Origin: Colius striatus
Lineage: Eukaryota > Chordata > Aves > Coliiformes > Coliidae
DNA: 64,000 nucleotides
Direction: 5' to 3'
NCBI RefSeq assembly: GCF_028858725.1
Contig: NC_084767.1
Span: 19,855,895 to 19,919,894, forward strand
Shown here: in pieces, positions 36,095-49,361 of the stretch
Layout of the letters: each line of letters starts with the position of its first letter
How positions within the stretch are numbered: the first letter of the stretch is position 1
Notes under the pieces: generated by a model
Database searches by the model: none
The model's input: only the letters and a program-made list of their open reading frames with translations
What the model was told of the DNA's origin: nothing
Position numbers and translations under genes: made by a program

Positions 36095-38051
36095 TGCCAG
36101 TCAGCCATAGTGGCAAGTGTTGCAGTCTTGCTATCAGCCACTGCAGCCGTGGATGCCACTGCACTGCATCGCCACCTATGAGCATGGCAGAGGATTGATT
36201 CGGTGCCATGAGAATCCAGTGCATTATTCAGCAGAGCTCGTGATGGCTTTCCATTTAATCTATGTGAAAATTGGATTTATGGTATAGGAGTAAGAGCTAT
36301 CTGAACATGGCCCATAAAACTGGAAGAATCATATTTTTCTCTTCAGCAAGCAACTTTTAACAGCTCTGCTGGGTGCTTATTTGCAGTCACCAGGCAAAAA
36401 TTTTCTCTCTGCTGTTTACGACCCTTTTACTCATTTCTGTGACAGAGGGGGGTGGTTTTGAGTATGGAGCCAGTGATGCTGTAGTTCCTGGGTGTTATTT
36501 GCTCCAGGGTCTCTTTTGATATGTAGTCCTCTTCTGTACTAATGTTCCCATTAGTCCTGATTGCCTCTGCAGGGGGTGGTAGAGACTTCTGTAACAAAGT
36601 GCCTAGGAAAATCCTTCTTGAGCCTTTGATATTTGCTTTGTAACATTTTCCTCGTCTTTCACAAGGTATCAGTTTGACTTTGAAGTTATTTCCAGTTCTG
36701 TTGTTGTCACTACTTTATATTTCTATCAGGTAGTAGGATGCTTCTCATTGGGGAGCAAGGACCCACCAAACAGTCCCCCTTTCTGTGTTCCTCGTATGGT
36801 CCTGATCTCTTGAGTGAAGCTTATAGTTATTGAAAGTGTAGAATCTAAAACCACAAGGTACTAAAATGTAGACATCAAATGCCGTGAGGTATTGCTCAAA
36901 GTTACAGCAAGGAAAAGCAAGATCAAAAATATATATGTGGAAGATCATATCCATAAACCACCACAATGAGAAAATGGTTGGGGACCAAAGCTGTTTAACA
37001 GTCACAAAGCATAAATTAATAAATATAGAAATATAAATAAATAAAATGAGATATTGGCCTAAAATATTCAGAAGTCTGGTTGTTTATTCATACCATGGAA
37101 GTGTGGTAGGTTTAGGAGGCTGAGATGAAATGAATGGAGGTTTTCTGGTGAAATTTCATATAATTCCTGCTCATGGGTAGACTGAGAAACAACGTAGGAT
37201 TTGAAAAAACTGAAAATGAGGAGTTAGGGGTTCTTCTCACACCTCTGCTACCTGGAGAGAACAGCCCCTTTGTAAAAGTGCTTTATATCCCCAGTGATAA
37301 CTTTTGCTGCATAAGTAGGTCATAATTGTGGTAATTTTCATTGCAATTAGCAATAGAAAGTATATTTAAAAATATGCAACAATGAAAGAAAACTTAAATG
37401 AACTTTTAAAACTTTGAAGATTACTGTGAAAGCCCGGGAGAATTCCAAGATTATTCAGAAAAGCTATACTGAGGCTTCTACTGCTTTGTCACCAAGAAAT
37501 GGATAGACCTCCCTGCAACATTAAAACATGCCAGAAAAGAGTCACTCTGGGTTTGCATTTGATCTTTTCAGTTCTATTGTACACCAAGTCCTGAGCTGTG
37601 ATTCAGGCACATTTCTGCAACATGCAATTCATGGAGCCAGACATCAATTTGCTGTCATTATCTGCAGTTCCTTTGGTTCAAGGACCATAAAGACGTCACT
37701 TCCAATTACAACTCATGCCTTGAAAATACAAAGCAAGTGCAAGAGCAGAGCTGGAAAAAATCACCACCAAGGAAAGTGCAGCAGTAACAACATACAACCC
37801 AACAAAGTGCACAGAAACAAAAACAAGCAGAGGGTCTTCTCCGTCATTAGTAATTTACATATAACCCAAGGGCATTGGTCTTGAGCCCATGTGGCTTCTC
37901 CTTATCATCTGCAAGAAGTCCCATCTCTCCATCACACCATGACCTTTTCCATGCTGCGAACACACTTGGTGTCGTGAGAGAGGACACAGACAGGTACAAT
38001 GGGGTGGTGGACCTGCACTTTGCTGCAAGTTAAGCCTGTGGGCAGGTCCCA
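36095..38051. other. Non-coding stretch between two CR1 copies
   Basis: No gene or repeat is recognised. The 118-codon frame at 37528-37884 shows no domain and ends in Lys/Asn-rich low-information sequence, so it is taken as chance. Confidence 0.5.
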
Positions 38052-38270
38052 GGGTAAGAGGAAAAAACTATTTTACTATGAGGGTGAGGGAGCCCTAGCA
38101 CAGGCTGCCCAGGGGAGTTGTGGAGTCTCCTCCTCTGGAGGTCTTCAAAATTTGCCTGGACGTGTCCCTCTGTGACCTGATCTAGGTGGATCTGCTTTGG
38201 CAGGGGGGGTGGACTAAATGATATCTAAAGATTCCTTCCAACCCCTACCAGTCTATGATTCTATGATTCT
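38052..38270 (+). mobile_element. CR1 3' fragment
   Basis: About 220 bases of CR1 tail in plus orientation: a decayed ORF2 end ('ctattttactatgagggtg'), 'caggctgcccaggggagttg', 'tgtgacctgatctaggtgga', 'ggactaaatgatatctaaag' and a terminal CTATGATTCTATGATTCT repeat. It belongs to the same TGATCTAGGTGGA subfamily as the copies at 11681 and 59223. It is severely 5' truncated. Confidence 0.95.
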
Positions 38271-41200
38271 AAGATGCTTTTCATGTATGGATCTCCTGTG
38301 CTGGTTTTGTGCATTTGGAGGATGCAGATAAGAAGGGCATTGAATTTGAATGTTATGCTAATAAGAACATCTGTGTACTTAAATCAGCATTGAGCAGCTG
38401 GTACATTTAAAACAGCCCCCAGCATGTCTAAACACTCTGTAAATACAGAGTTAATATCTCCTGAGATCAATTCATCATTAATAAGTTATAAAAACAGGAT
38501 TTGATGTACACTGAAATAAAAGTAGTACGAAAAAAGTCTGTCCTTTATTTCTATTTTTTCCTTCATAAAATTTAGTAGAGTGTTTCTTGTGTTACCAAAT
38601 CTATTCAGAGAAAGTAATTATTATAGTTAAGATGTATTAGGCTGCAGTCCAAGCAATAGCTTGAAATGTGTTTTTCACTATTTTTTGTTCTAAGTTGAGC
38701 ATATTAAGACTTGATTGTAACTCATATAACAACAATTTTCATGAATAAAAGTGTGTATTTAAAACTGGCAGTCACTGACATTTTAACTAAAGATTTCAGT
38801 AAGTATTTGTTTCAGTTCTGGGCAGCTATTATCATCTGTCAACAGATGCCATTCTGGTTAGAAATTTTTAACAATTAGAGAAAATAGATTCAAATTGAAC
38901 CAAAATGTTTCATGAATGTGTAGTCCACCATGATCCCAAGCAAATGTGGGTGCTGAGCTGAGACGGCCAGAGCTCTGGATAGAGAAGATAGTACATCATC
39001 ATCTGCTTCTCCCTGCCTCAGACTGCCCTGAGGATCCCAGCATCAGGCTTTCATGAGCTCTGAAAATGAAAGACGCACTTTTAAATAAAATTTTCTCAAA
39101 ATTTGGAGGGATCCTGAAATCCCAAACATATACTCTCTTAGTCTCAATATACAGATCAGGACCTTGTTTTCCACCAATGAATGATTCATCTTTATTGAGC
39201 ATGACTGACACTACAAAATATGCTACAAGAACCTACACGTGCCTGAAAGACTCCATATTTTGGACACTTTGGGACTCCACTTACCAAATCATAAAAATTA
39301 AAGATAGTTACTATGACAAAATGGATCCCATTTCCTCTTTTGCTCTCAAATAATCAGCTATGAACAGGCATTGGGCACATATATTCTGTACTCCACTTCT
39401 TAAGCTTCCTGAATCCAAAAACTATTTAGTGACTGTTTCACTAAATACATATTTTTTACGTCCTATAAACTCAGAGAAACTGTTTAACTCAGGGTACCAG
39501 CCAGAGTGTACAGGTGGCATTTTGATCAATGCTATGTGCATCTGTTAAACTAAAATACTCCTCTACATATTTGGAGGCTGTTGTGGGTGGTTTTATTCTC
39601 CAGTTCTTCTCTTCCTGGAACACTTCTTTCTCCCTCAAATAATTGCCAGAGAAACTCACAAACAGTAAATTCAGTGAGTAAACAGTCTCATAGCACTCCG
39701 CTTCCCATGGACCACGTCTTGAAAGATAAGCACTACTGTCACAGGCAGAGGTAGTCATGAGTGTCCTTGTACCATAGGACTGGTGTGGTGGAGACACTGC
39801 AAAAGAGTTCCCAGAAAGACAAAGCTTTTATTTATTATTGGTTTATTATGGCCCTAACCTCTGTATGCAAGATTTTCTGCTATAAAAGGCAAATGCACAC
39901 CCTTTTCTGTCCTGCTCCGGTGCTTTTGTGATTCTGGGGCTATTCTCTTCCATTCATTTTATGTTTATCATGATGGTCTTTCTCTTTCCTATATCAATAC
40001 TAATCTGTCTTTACAAAAGCTGTTTAAATTTATGTATGTCCATAACTACCTCTTTATTGCTATTCTGCAAACATTGAGGTACAGCATGCATATTTGTAGA
40101 TGCTTTGGGATTTTCATACTCTACCCTTACAAGTTTTTTATCAGATCGATGATATATTCTTACAGATAAAATATGTCTCTATCTATAGTGCAATAACTCT
40201 GTATCATCTTTCTTCCCTAATATATAATACACTTTTTAAAAAACCTTCCAACTGCTCTGGTCTATTCTTTTTAGTCAGTAAGTGGGTTTATTCTTTTAAA
40301 ATGTTTGGTTTATAGATTTTTTGGAAGAATTAACTGAGCTCTTTATGATAAGTTCCAATGTAATTCCAGATGTTTTACTTGTTTTTACACCAAAGTATGA
40401 AAGCACAGTTTCACTTTCACAGGAAAAACTTCTCTTTTTCCTAGGGGACTATATTGCTGAGGAGAAACTTTTATCTATTTTCTTTCCTTTCATCCAGGAT
40501 TGACAGCAATTTTTTTTTTAAGTTTCTTAAATTATCACAGAATGTGGGAGGGCTAAATTCTGATTTGCATATCCTTACTTGGATGTTCTTCAGGGCAGTA
40601 TGTGAAGGTTTTCTGCCTTGCTCAGGATTCTGTGTGTGACTTCGGGAAGGGTTTTCAAGTAGCTCTTCAACTCTCTTGTTCAATTGTTTAATCCTGAAGG
40701 CAGAATGTGGATCATACCCTCCCCTTCTAAGAGAGGTGGTGGTGCTGATGTGCCCCCTGTCCCTCCTCACAGTACTGCAGAAAGGAACCTGCACACAGCT
40801 GTGAAACTCACACTAAAGGTTTCAAAGCTGCCTTCACTCTTCCCAGCTCGGCAAATGGGCTGCTGGGCGAGCGTGTGGGTTGGCTGGCAGATGGAGGGAG
40901 GCGTGGGAGGTGCAGTGCTTAGCACTCGAGGGCACCATGCCAGCCTCCAGTCTGTTCTTCTACAACCTCATTTGCAAGAGAAGAAAAATAAGAAGCATCT
41001 TGATTCAAATGTCTATGTTTTGAACAGTTTTGGGTTTGGGCTTTTTTCTCGTTAATATAGGTGTGTCTGGGAAGGAGAAATATTTTTGTCTTGCATTGCT
41101 CAGGCTGGGCTCTTCTTTGGTTATGAGATCCTGCAGGAACTCATCCCCCCAACAGGTACATTATTGTTGATATTGAAATAGCAGGAACTCTTCAAAGAAC

Positions 41201-42976
41201 TATGTAAGAGAATGGTGGAAAATCAGCCTGTTTCTATGTAAATAAACATGAGCAATGTCATTATTTTTCCAAGCAATATGAACAGGGCCTTTTTCTGGCC
41301 AGAATCAAGCAACAATTCTCAATGTACTGGGATGCTTTATGCCGAAAGTTTGTTGTGTATTACATTGCATTTAACATTTATTCTCACTCCTGCTCTGTCA
41401 GCTGAGCAGTGCAGCATTAGGTCATCATCTGGATTTTGTGCATTTCCTTAATCGTATTTGTAAAAGACCTTACCCATTGCTCAACCTTTCAATTAAAAAA
41501 AATAGACTAAGCCAGTCACCAGGTAAATATCAAATTAAAGAGGTTAGCTGAAGTGATTAATGAAAAATTACTATAAAATTAAAAGTTGTTTTTCTTCTAT
41601 GCACCACACAGTTTCCTGCCAACACTCCACTTTACCCGCTATTTCTGCTAGAGATGTAAGAGTTACTGCAAGGTTAGGAGATGGTTTACCTTGACAACAG
41701 ATGGGAAAGTGTCCAAAGCCCCCAAATGGTAACCTTGCCCTTATCCCTTCTGTCCACAGGATATTTCTGAGCTGCTCCTCAGTAATGTCTGGCTGAACTT
41801 ATTTCCATGCTTCTGGAGAAAGTCCAGGAGGACAGAGAGCTCCTGGGGATGGGTACCAGCAGGTTGCTGTGATCTAGGTACCGCCTGTCCTAGGAAGAAA
41901 ATGGTTAATCAAAAATCACACCTTGTGCTTCACAACAGTTTTGCTTGAGTGAAAGACATGTCTCAAATGATAATGAAAACTAGTCAAAAAACATTATGTT
42001 TCATATTTCCTATTGGGTATAAAACAATTTTCTGTTTATAAATAAATATATCTTTCAGTAAAACAAGCAAACAAAGGATTGCTAGTAACTCTTTTATGAG
42101 AGAACCATTATTTTGACTTTTAATGCCATTTTTACAAATGCTTTAAGCTTAAGAACTTACTTGTGTGTTGTCCATGAGGAAATGGTTTTGTGCTGTTACT
42201 GACCATGTAGTTACTTCTCTCACTTCCTAGGCACCAGTTAGGACTCTGGACACTATCATTCTGCAGCAGCTATCGTCTGCAATTCTGCAATTACCAAGAT
42301 GTTTAAGTCTAGGAAACAAAAACATTACATGTGTAAATAACAGAGAGTCACTAACCCTCTTTAATTTATCTGCTGCAGGAAAACACCGTGCAGGCTGCAA
42401 AGCAAGATAATGTTCCCTGCCCCAGAGCAGATAGTGCTGGGTGGCAGCTTGTCCTTTTCTGAGAGGAACAAGGATGAACGAAAATCCACCATGTGAGTTA
42501 TCTGAGAAATGCTGGTAACATTGTCTTGATCTGAAAGAAAACAGTGCTTTTCCAGCTTTCCCTGGTGGTATTTTTGGCTGCTTGTGATTCTTTTCTGCTT
42601 CTGAGGAATTTTGTGCTTTGCCAACTGCAACTCATCCTCCTTGCACAGCTGCTGCTGTGGCACTTGTCTTTTTCATTTAGATTCCTGGCACAAGGAAAGG
42701 AATACTGTCTATTGTCACTTGTCCTCTATTGTGATAGTCTGCTTATTACAAGAGTGATTTACACTTTAAATTCTCTAACAGAAATACAGAAAGTGTCTAC
42801 TAAATGCCGACTGACAAGTAACTGTGTCAGCTGCACATCTTGGTCTTTGTTTATCCAGATCTTTATCTTTTCAGCCCTGGCATTCAGTAGCTTTCTGCTG
42901 CTTTGCCTGAGCACAGTGGACTAAAGAAAGAATGAGCAAGAAATACACAGGGTTATGTACAGTATATGTATATATT
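38271..42976. other. Non-coding stretch with one exon-like interval
   Basis: AT-rich unique sequence. The interval 42379-42492 has a strong pyrimidine-rich acceptor, a CAT|GTGAGT donor and one open frame. The hydrophobic 126-codon frame at 42544-42924 has no family resemblance. Nothing else is recognised. Confidence 0.5.
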
Positions 42977-43074
42977 TAGGGACATGGTTTATGGCGGCAG
43001 TGGCAGTGGTGGGTTAATGGTTGGACTCGATAATCTTAAATGTGTTTTCCAACCTAAACAATCCTGTGATTCTG
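42977..43074 (+). mobile_element. CR1 3' tail, different subfamily
   Basis: Roughly 100 bases match the other main avian CR1 tail type: 'agggacatggttta', 'gtggtgggttaatggttgga', 'ctcgataatcttaaa', 'ttttccaacctaaac' and GATTCTGT. It is unrelated in tail sequence to the TGATCTAGGTGGA copies, showing at least two CR1 lineages inserted here. No coding part survives. Confidence 0.9.
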
Positions 43075-45229
43075 TATAATCCAGTTGAAGGATAGGAAAA
43101 TACTCTGTCAGACACAGAAGACTCACTCTACATCACCATCACCACTCTATACCATATTTCATAAAAACAGAAAATGGATTTCTGAAGCTCAGTGGCAGGA
43201 ACCAACTGATGCCAACAGAGACTCAAATGATGACCAGCCACCAAGCACTGACAGTTTATAGCACAGAGATAGCCCTGCACAAATCCTCTGTGGGTCCATA
43301 ATCCCATCTCTCATAACCCAATTTCCCCATCCCAGCCTCTTCCAAATGAGCAGATGAAATTCAACTTTCGAGATTACTTTGTTCTGCAGAACTGGGGCAA
43401 ATGCACAGCTTGAGGCCCTGCCCTGCTCTGCCTCCAGCCAAATCCTGCTCTACCCAAGTACTCATTCTCTTCCCGGATAAATTCACTGTGCTTTTAAAGT
43501 TCTCCAGATTTAACTCAATCACATTCCCAGGGGCTGTAAGGAGAGAACAGAAATAAAGAAATCAATCATTCGGTGAGAGACAGGCTTGAACCAGTGCCAG
43601 AACTAATAACTCCCAAATTCTGGGAAGGGTGTATTTCAATATTTATTAGAAAGGCATGTTTTTGTCAGATGTTTACAAGTCTGTTTTTCCGAGCTCTGTC
43701 TTCAGAAGGCTCACACACATTTCCCAAGGCACAGAGGGCTTTCCTTTGCAAAGCTATCTCTATGAATATCATAGAGGATTGTCATCTTCATTTCTGCAGC
43801 GAGAATATCCTTTGTGACCTGGGGCAGCAGCAGCTGGTGACTGGAGACACGCTGCCCATGGTGACACTCAGCCCATTTAAACCTTTTAAGCTTCTTTTTG
43901 CCCCTCATGGACTTTGGGGCTCCACTCACTCATTCTTCTTCACAGCTGAATACGTTTCCAGACTGTTGGACTGTACTCAGTAACTTAAGAGTAATTGAGG
44001 GCAACAGGTAACAACTTATTACCATAGGAACAGAGGTTCCCTGAGCAGCAATAATTATTTCAGTGTGTCAGATTAAGGTATTTAATGTTGAAATACACAG
44101 GCCAGGCTTCAGAAGGCTGAACTGAGAGTACAACATTGCTTCTCTTCCTTTCACTCCTCTGCCAATCACTTAATTTACTCCCAACAGCAATAAATATAAC
44201 TTAAAAATACTCTGTTGTTTATTTAATCTAGTATCTTCAGTCTCCAGTTCAATTGTTAACCATCCAAATTACTGAAACAAGCAGTTCAGACTCATACAGA
44301 AATGAATTTTTCGATCCAATCTTAGTTATATCTTTGATGCTATTTTAAGTATCAATTAAAATCCATACACCAGAGCCACCATTTCCCCACTAAAAGCAAC
44401 ATCAATGTAAATAAAATAAGTATTCCCCACCTTTCCAGCACCATATTGAACAGATTGATTCATGTAAGCCAATTTAAGAATAATTTAATTCACCCATCTG
44501 AATGGGAACAATCATCAAATAAAACCCTTCTAATTGCAGTGGAAGTACAGTGGGAGCCAGTGCCCACTATGGCCATGGGCTGGCACAGCACGGTGATGCT
44601 CCCCACTGCCCACACTCCATCCCATTCTCACATCAGGTACCTTCAGGCTTGTGCAACACTCTCAGCCACCATCTTGAGTGTGCCTGATGTGTCCTAACAC
44701 CAACACAAGAGAACAGACACACCTCAACGTGAGGCCACCAGAGCACATCAAGCCAGTCCTGGGTGTGGCAACTGTGTCCCCTGGTAACACAGCCTCAGCA
44801 CAGCAGGTGAAACAGACATAAACCTACAGCTAGATAACCTTTTATAGGACTAAGCATACCCATCAGAAATCCATTTTGAACAAAAAGTGCACACATATGA
44901 AGAGGAAAGAAGCTCCACAGAGGAACATCAGGGTGGCTTACAGTTTTAGGTATGGTACTGGGAAGCACTGAGTGCTGGCGTTAGTTCCCCCTTATCTCAG
45001 GTGCTCAGTTTGTTTTTCACCCTGACCTCCAGATAAAAGCAAAGTAATTTGATAAACAGAAGCACACTGCTTTGTTTACAATTGACCAGAATAAACTCTG
45101 TTGTTAGCTTTTGGCTCAGAAAAATAGCCAGAATAATGACTCAGATCAAGAAAAGATAGCTGAAACAGCTTTTAAGCATTTAATCCACTGCTACTCTGTT
45201 TTAAGTCAAGAAAATGATTTGGCCTCATG
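43075..45229. other. Non-coding stretch, no gene recognised
   Basis: This holds the longest open frame outside repeats (43573-43983, 136 codons), which shows no domain, no signal peptide and no homology I know. I regard it as a chance frame. No repeat is visible. Confidence 0.45.
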
Positions 45230-45475
45230 GAGAAGACAAATAGCAATATGTATAAGCTGCACTGGGAGAAGTTTCATCTGAATGTAAGAAAGAATATTTT
45301 TTACCATTAATACAATCAGTATTAATACAACCTTTCCAGGGATGTGGTGGAGCCTGCAGCCAGAGGATCTCAAGATGTGACTGGGCAGAGTGCTGGACAA
45401 TCTCATTAGGGGTCCATTTCCCATGAAGGTTAGACCAGATTATCTTTTGAGGTCCCTTCCAACCTGGGCTTCTAA
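45230..45475 (+). mobile_element. Old CR1 3' fragment
   Basis: A strongly decayed CR1 copy in plus orientation. Landmarks are 'aagctgcactgggagaagtt', 'tcatctgaatgtaagaaaga', 'ccagggatgtggtggagcc', 'gaccagattatcttttgagg' and 'tcccttccaacctgggcttc'. The terminal octamer repeat is no longer evident. Age and tail type place it with older CR1 lineages. Confidence 0.88.
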
Positions 45476-46340
45476 AATCAAACCCCTAACTTTGTGTTTT
45501 TTCAGGAAAACAAATCAAGAGGGAGAGGCAGAATCAATAGCTAAATAAGAAACAGCTCAGATCATTAGTTTTAATATTTTTGCTCATTGACAAAAGGTAA
45601 CAACTTTCATTGACGTTCTATAACATGTATTTAAAGAGCAGATGATGCTTTACAGAAATCTTTGGAGTACATTAAGGAAAAGAACAATTCCACCTGTGAC
45701 AGAAAATCTATTTTTGTTTGCCATCATTTTTATTAGGAGGAGGATTCTCATAAAAACATAATGTATCAAAACACTGATCTCCTTTCCAAGCTCATAATTT
45801 CTGTACTAATAGAACAGTTTCACAATATCTAATTGCAAAGAATAGATTTTTGCAGATTTATTGATTGCCTTTATGGAATTTAATCAAAAGTTACATTAGT
45901 GATGGAGGATTCACAACTAGTTAAGCTGATTTTATACTGGACATAACAGATTTTTTTAAAAAATTAGAAAATAGCATTATTTTTCTTTTGAATTGCATAA
46001 ATTTAATTCCATAATGAATTATATGGTATTAGCCACAAAACTCATAGAGAAATAGGACTATTTAGGCAACATTATCCTGGTGGTATGTTTCTGGTGGTAT
46101 GCCAGAAATCTAAGTAAGTTCACAGGCAGACATTTATTCCTACCTGTATGCAGCTATTATTGTCCAGTCTGGGAGTCTAATGGAGCAATATCTCCAGGTA
46201 AATATTTTAGAAAACATTTTGCATTTAAAAAGAGTTTGTAAGACTTGGCCAGCATTTTCAAATTCATTTAGAAATCAGTTTTTTTAAAACTCTACAAGAC
46301 TTAGAGTGCCTGAATCACTACTATTAACTATTATTAGATT

Positions 46341-46562
46341 CACATGAGATATTAGGAAGTTCTTCTCTGTGAGGGTGATGAGGCCCTGGCACAGGTTGCC
46401 CAGAGGGCTTGTGGCTGCCTCATCCTTGGAAGCATTCAAGGGCAGGTTGGATGGGCTGTGAGCAACCTAGTCTACTGGAAAGTGCCCCTGTCCATGGCAG
46501 GAGGGTTGGAATGAGATGGATCTTTAAGATTGCTTCCAACACAAACCATTCTGTGATTCTAT
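46341..46562 (+). mobile_element. CR1 3' fragment, older subfamily
   Basis: Plus-strand CR1 tail starting in 'ttaggaagttcttctctgtg' and continuing through 'gaggccctggcacaggttgc', 'attcaagggcaggttggatg', 'cctagtctactggaaagtg', 'tgtccatggcaggagggttg' and 'ccattctgtgattctatg'. The 'ggttggatggg..ctgtgagcaacctag' section is diagnostic of a tail type different from the other copies. It is 5' truncated and non-coding. Confidence 0.93.
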
Positions 46563-49282
46563 GTTTTTGATGCACTTTTGACATTTTTTGATCAGCTGGA
46601 GCTTTTTAAAGTTCATTTTTTTAAAGTAGAACAGTGCCTCAACACTCTTACCACCTGTGCTTACCACCTGGGACATCACATCACACTCTCAGTGGATGTC
46701 CCCTCTACCCCAGGCTGGAAGAGTAACATTGGGAGCAGCTGCTCGCGCTCCCCTGGCCCCTGTGTCCAGCAATGCTGTAGAGGTGATCCCCAGCAGAAGA
46801 CACAGCCACTGCCAATTAGCTCCAGTCCACTAAATAGCCAGATGTGCCCAAGATCAGCTTCTTCCAATCTATTGCATTATGGATTAAGTGGAGTCACTGA
46901 AGAAAATCATTAAGACCGTTTTGCTATCACATCAGCTCCAAATGACTTACTAGACTTACTAGAGTGCTTTCCCTTCTGCGGAGGCTGCACCTGGCTCACA
47001 TTGTTATGTGCAGAAGTCCCTACACTCACCTACTAAAATCAAAATTCAAACCAAATCAGTGCTTATCACTATAAATTGATTTTTGTGTCATCTTCCAAAT
47101 AGATGTTATTGTTTAAAAACTGGAAACTGAAAGAAGACTTAAATTCAAATGCTAACCCAAAATGAAATACAATATTTTCTCCAATATATCTTATTATTTT
47201 CTTTCATTCATAACACTAAAATTTGAGTTTCAGCATATACCAAAACAGCTTTTGAAATGCTGACTTGGAAGAGAGATTTTCGTTCTGAATCAAGTCATTG
47301 GAGACCTAATATTCAGAATATTAAATTAACACAGTGACTATCATTGGTATAATGGTCTTATTTACTGGGTAGAAGAAAGAGCAAACATTAAGAAAGAAAG
47401 AATTACCAGAGTGCTATAATTAAAAACTAACCATGGAGCAGGCATGCTCTAATATGGTGCAATTGTGTGAACTATTATGTTTTGTCCAACTTGTCTTTTT
47501 TTGTGTGAAGAGAAAGAATAAAGCCATTTTGTTCCATTTATATTCAATTTCACTGTTCCGATCTACATAATTAATGCTGTTATATATAGCCATCTCTTTA
47601 TCAGTTAAACATCAGTGTGAGAACTGGCATACTCACACACATTGCAGATATACACACAGACATATGGGAACATCCAGTAAATGAAACGTGAGTCAGTTTA
47701 ACTCGGAACCCACAATGAAATGTCTGCACATCAAACAAAACATTAATACCAAGATAGACAAGAAATAAGTCAGAGTTTAAAATCAAAGTTCTAACTATCC
47801 TCAAAAAGTCAATGCCTATTCAAATCAGCCTAATCAACATTTTCTGTTGTCTGTTTTGAGTCTCTGGACATCAGCTAATCCATTCCAACTCCATCCATTT
47901 ATTTTTATTGAGCACTTACTTTTATATATACTAAAATCGTTAAACAATATCATCTCTCCATCAGTGCAAACTCTATACAAACCATAGAAAAGAAAAACTT
48001 CCTTTAAAGAAACATGGTCCTTGGGTTGTCTACAGTCGGCCACCTGACTCCAGATATTTGCAGCAGACTGTAGTTTGTGTAAGAATTCACATTAGTAGAG
48101 TAAATGTAAGGACATATTCTGGCTGAAGTGCTGTTGTATTTCACTAGGGAAAACACAATTTTTAACAATACACACTTAGGCCCACATGGATATGCACCAC
48201 CTAAAACTGAAAGGTATTTCTAAATTGGGCAACGTTATTGAAAGTGGGACCTGCTAGGTTGCACTGGCAGTGACCTCTGCTGAGAAACTGGCTTTGTGGA
48301 AAAACCCACTTTCTTTCCCTAATATCCAGAATATTAAATCAGAGGCTTTTGCAAAACATCATGAGTTACTATGTTTTACGATGGACTAATGACAAGAAAG
48401 TGTTGTGAATTTTAGGCTTCATAAAGTCTCCATTAAAGTACCAGTTGGCAGACACTCTGAGAGGATTAAAAGGGAAAATAAAAACTAAAAAAACCAGCAC
48501 GTGTGAGAATGATGATGTGTAAACAGGTACATGTAGGGTGACAGTAATGTCATTTGAAACAGTGGTCCACCTCACAGGTATTTTTACTATTACATTTAAT
48601 ATGGGTATTAAAGCAGTACCCTGAAACCAGCAGTAAGAACACAGCCCTGCTGTTCTAGCATCTGCACAGAGGCACCAGCCCTGCCCTCAGCAAAGGTGCT
48701 TTCCCACTGCTGTCTTCCCTTTCTTCTGAAAGCTCTGCTGGGATCTGGTCTATGAGAGAAATCAGCACCGAAATGTTATGCATAGTCCAAAAACTACAGG
48801 CTGAGATGTAAAGACAAAGAAGCATCCAGTCACAATTTTACAATTTTTCAAGGCATTTTCCAGGTACCTCCCAGTGACTTGGAAGAGATTATCCAGCTCT
48901 GGATCAAGTCTTTTGGTTCCTCACCAACTGCCTTGGTCCAGCAGTCACCTGTGTTAAATGATGAAGGTGCATATGGAGACATCTCCTTTTCTATGCCCAC
49001 GAACAAACTGGCCTTTTCTCTGTGTCCCTGTTACAGCCATCCTGCATGCTCATGTTGCCCACCCTAGTACTTCCCCATGAAGCAGGATCTGCCTCTTGCA
49101 GGAATGACTTTAGAAAAAGCAGAAGTATCCTTTCCACTATTTTTTTTTCAATGTAAAAGGCTTTGATACAAACCCTAGTAACTGCAGGTAAAAACAGATC
49201 CATTTTGGAAAGGAGATGAAGATTTTACATTTTCTGGTAAATTATTCTGAGGTTCTGTTACAGCAGTAATAGAGGTAATTTA
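46563..49282. other. Non-coding stretch, no gene recognised
   Basis: Unique AT-rich sequence with no open frame of interest. No RNA gene, microsatellite or transposon is recognised between the two flanking CR1 tails. Confidence 0.5.
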
Positions 49283-49361
49283 AGGGCAAGCTGGATGGGG
49301 CAGTGGATTGAAACTACAAGAGCTTTAAGGTCCCTTCTCACCTAAACTGTTCTGTGATTTT
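49283..49361 (+). mobile_element. Short CR1 3' tail relic
   Basis: About 80 bases: 'agggcaagctggatgggg', 'attgaaactacaagagcttt', 'aaggtcccttctcacctaaa' and CTGTTCTGTGATTTTA. This is the ordered end of an older CR1 tail, close to the type at 46341. It is decayed and extremely truncated. Confidence 0.8.

Noticed and set aside
42544-42924. Hydrophobic 126-codon frame resembling a membrane protein
   Set aside because: Hydrophobicity follows from T-rich sequence; no family motif and no promoter or splice support.
43573-43983. Plus-strand frame of 136 codons
   Set aside because: No domain, splice context or recognisable family; a frame of this length is expected by chance in 64 kb.
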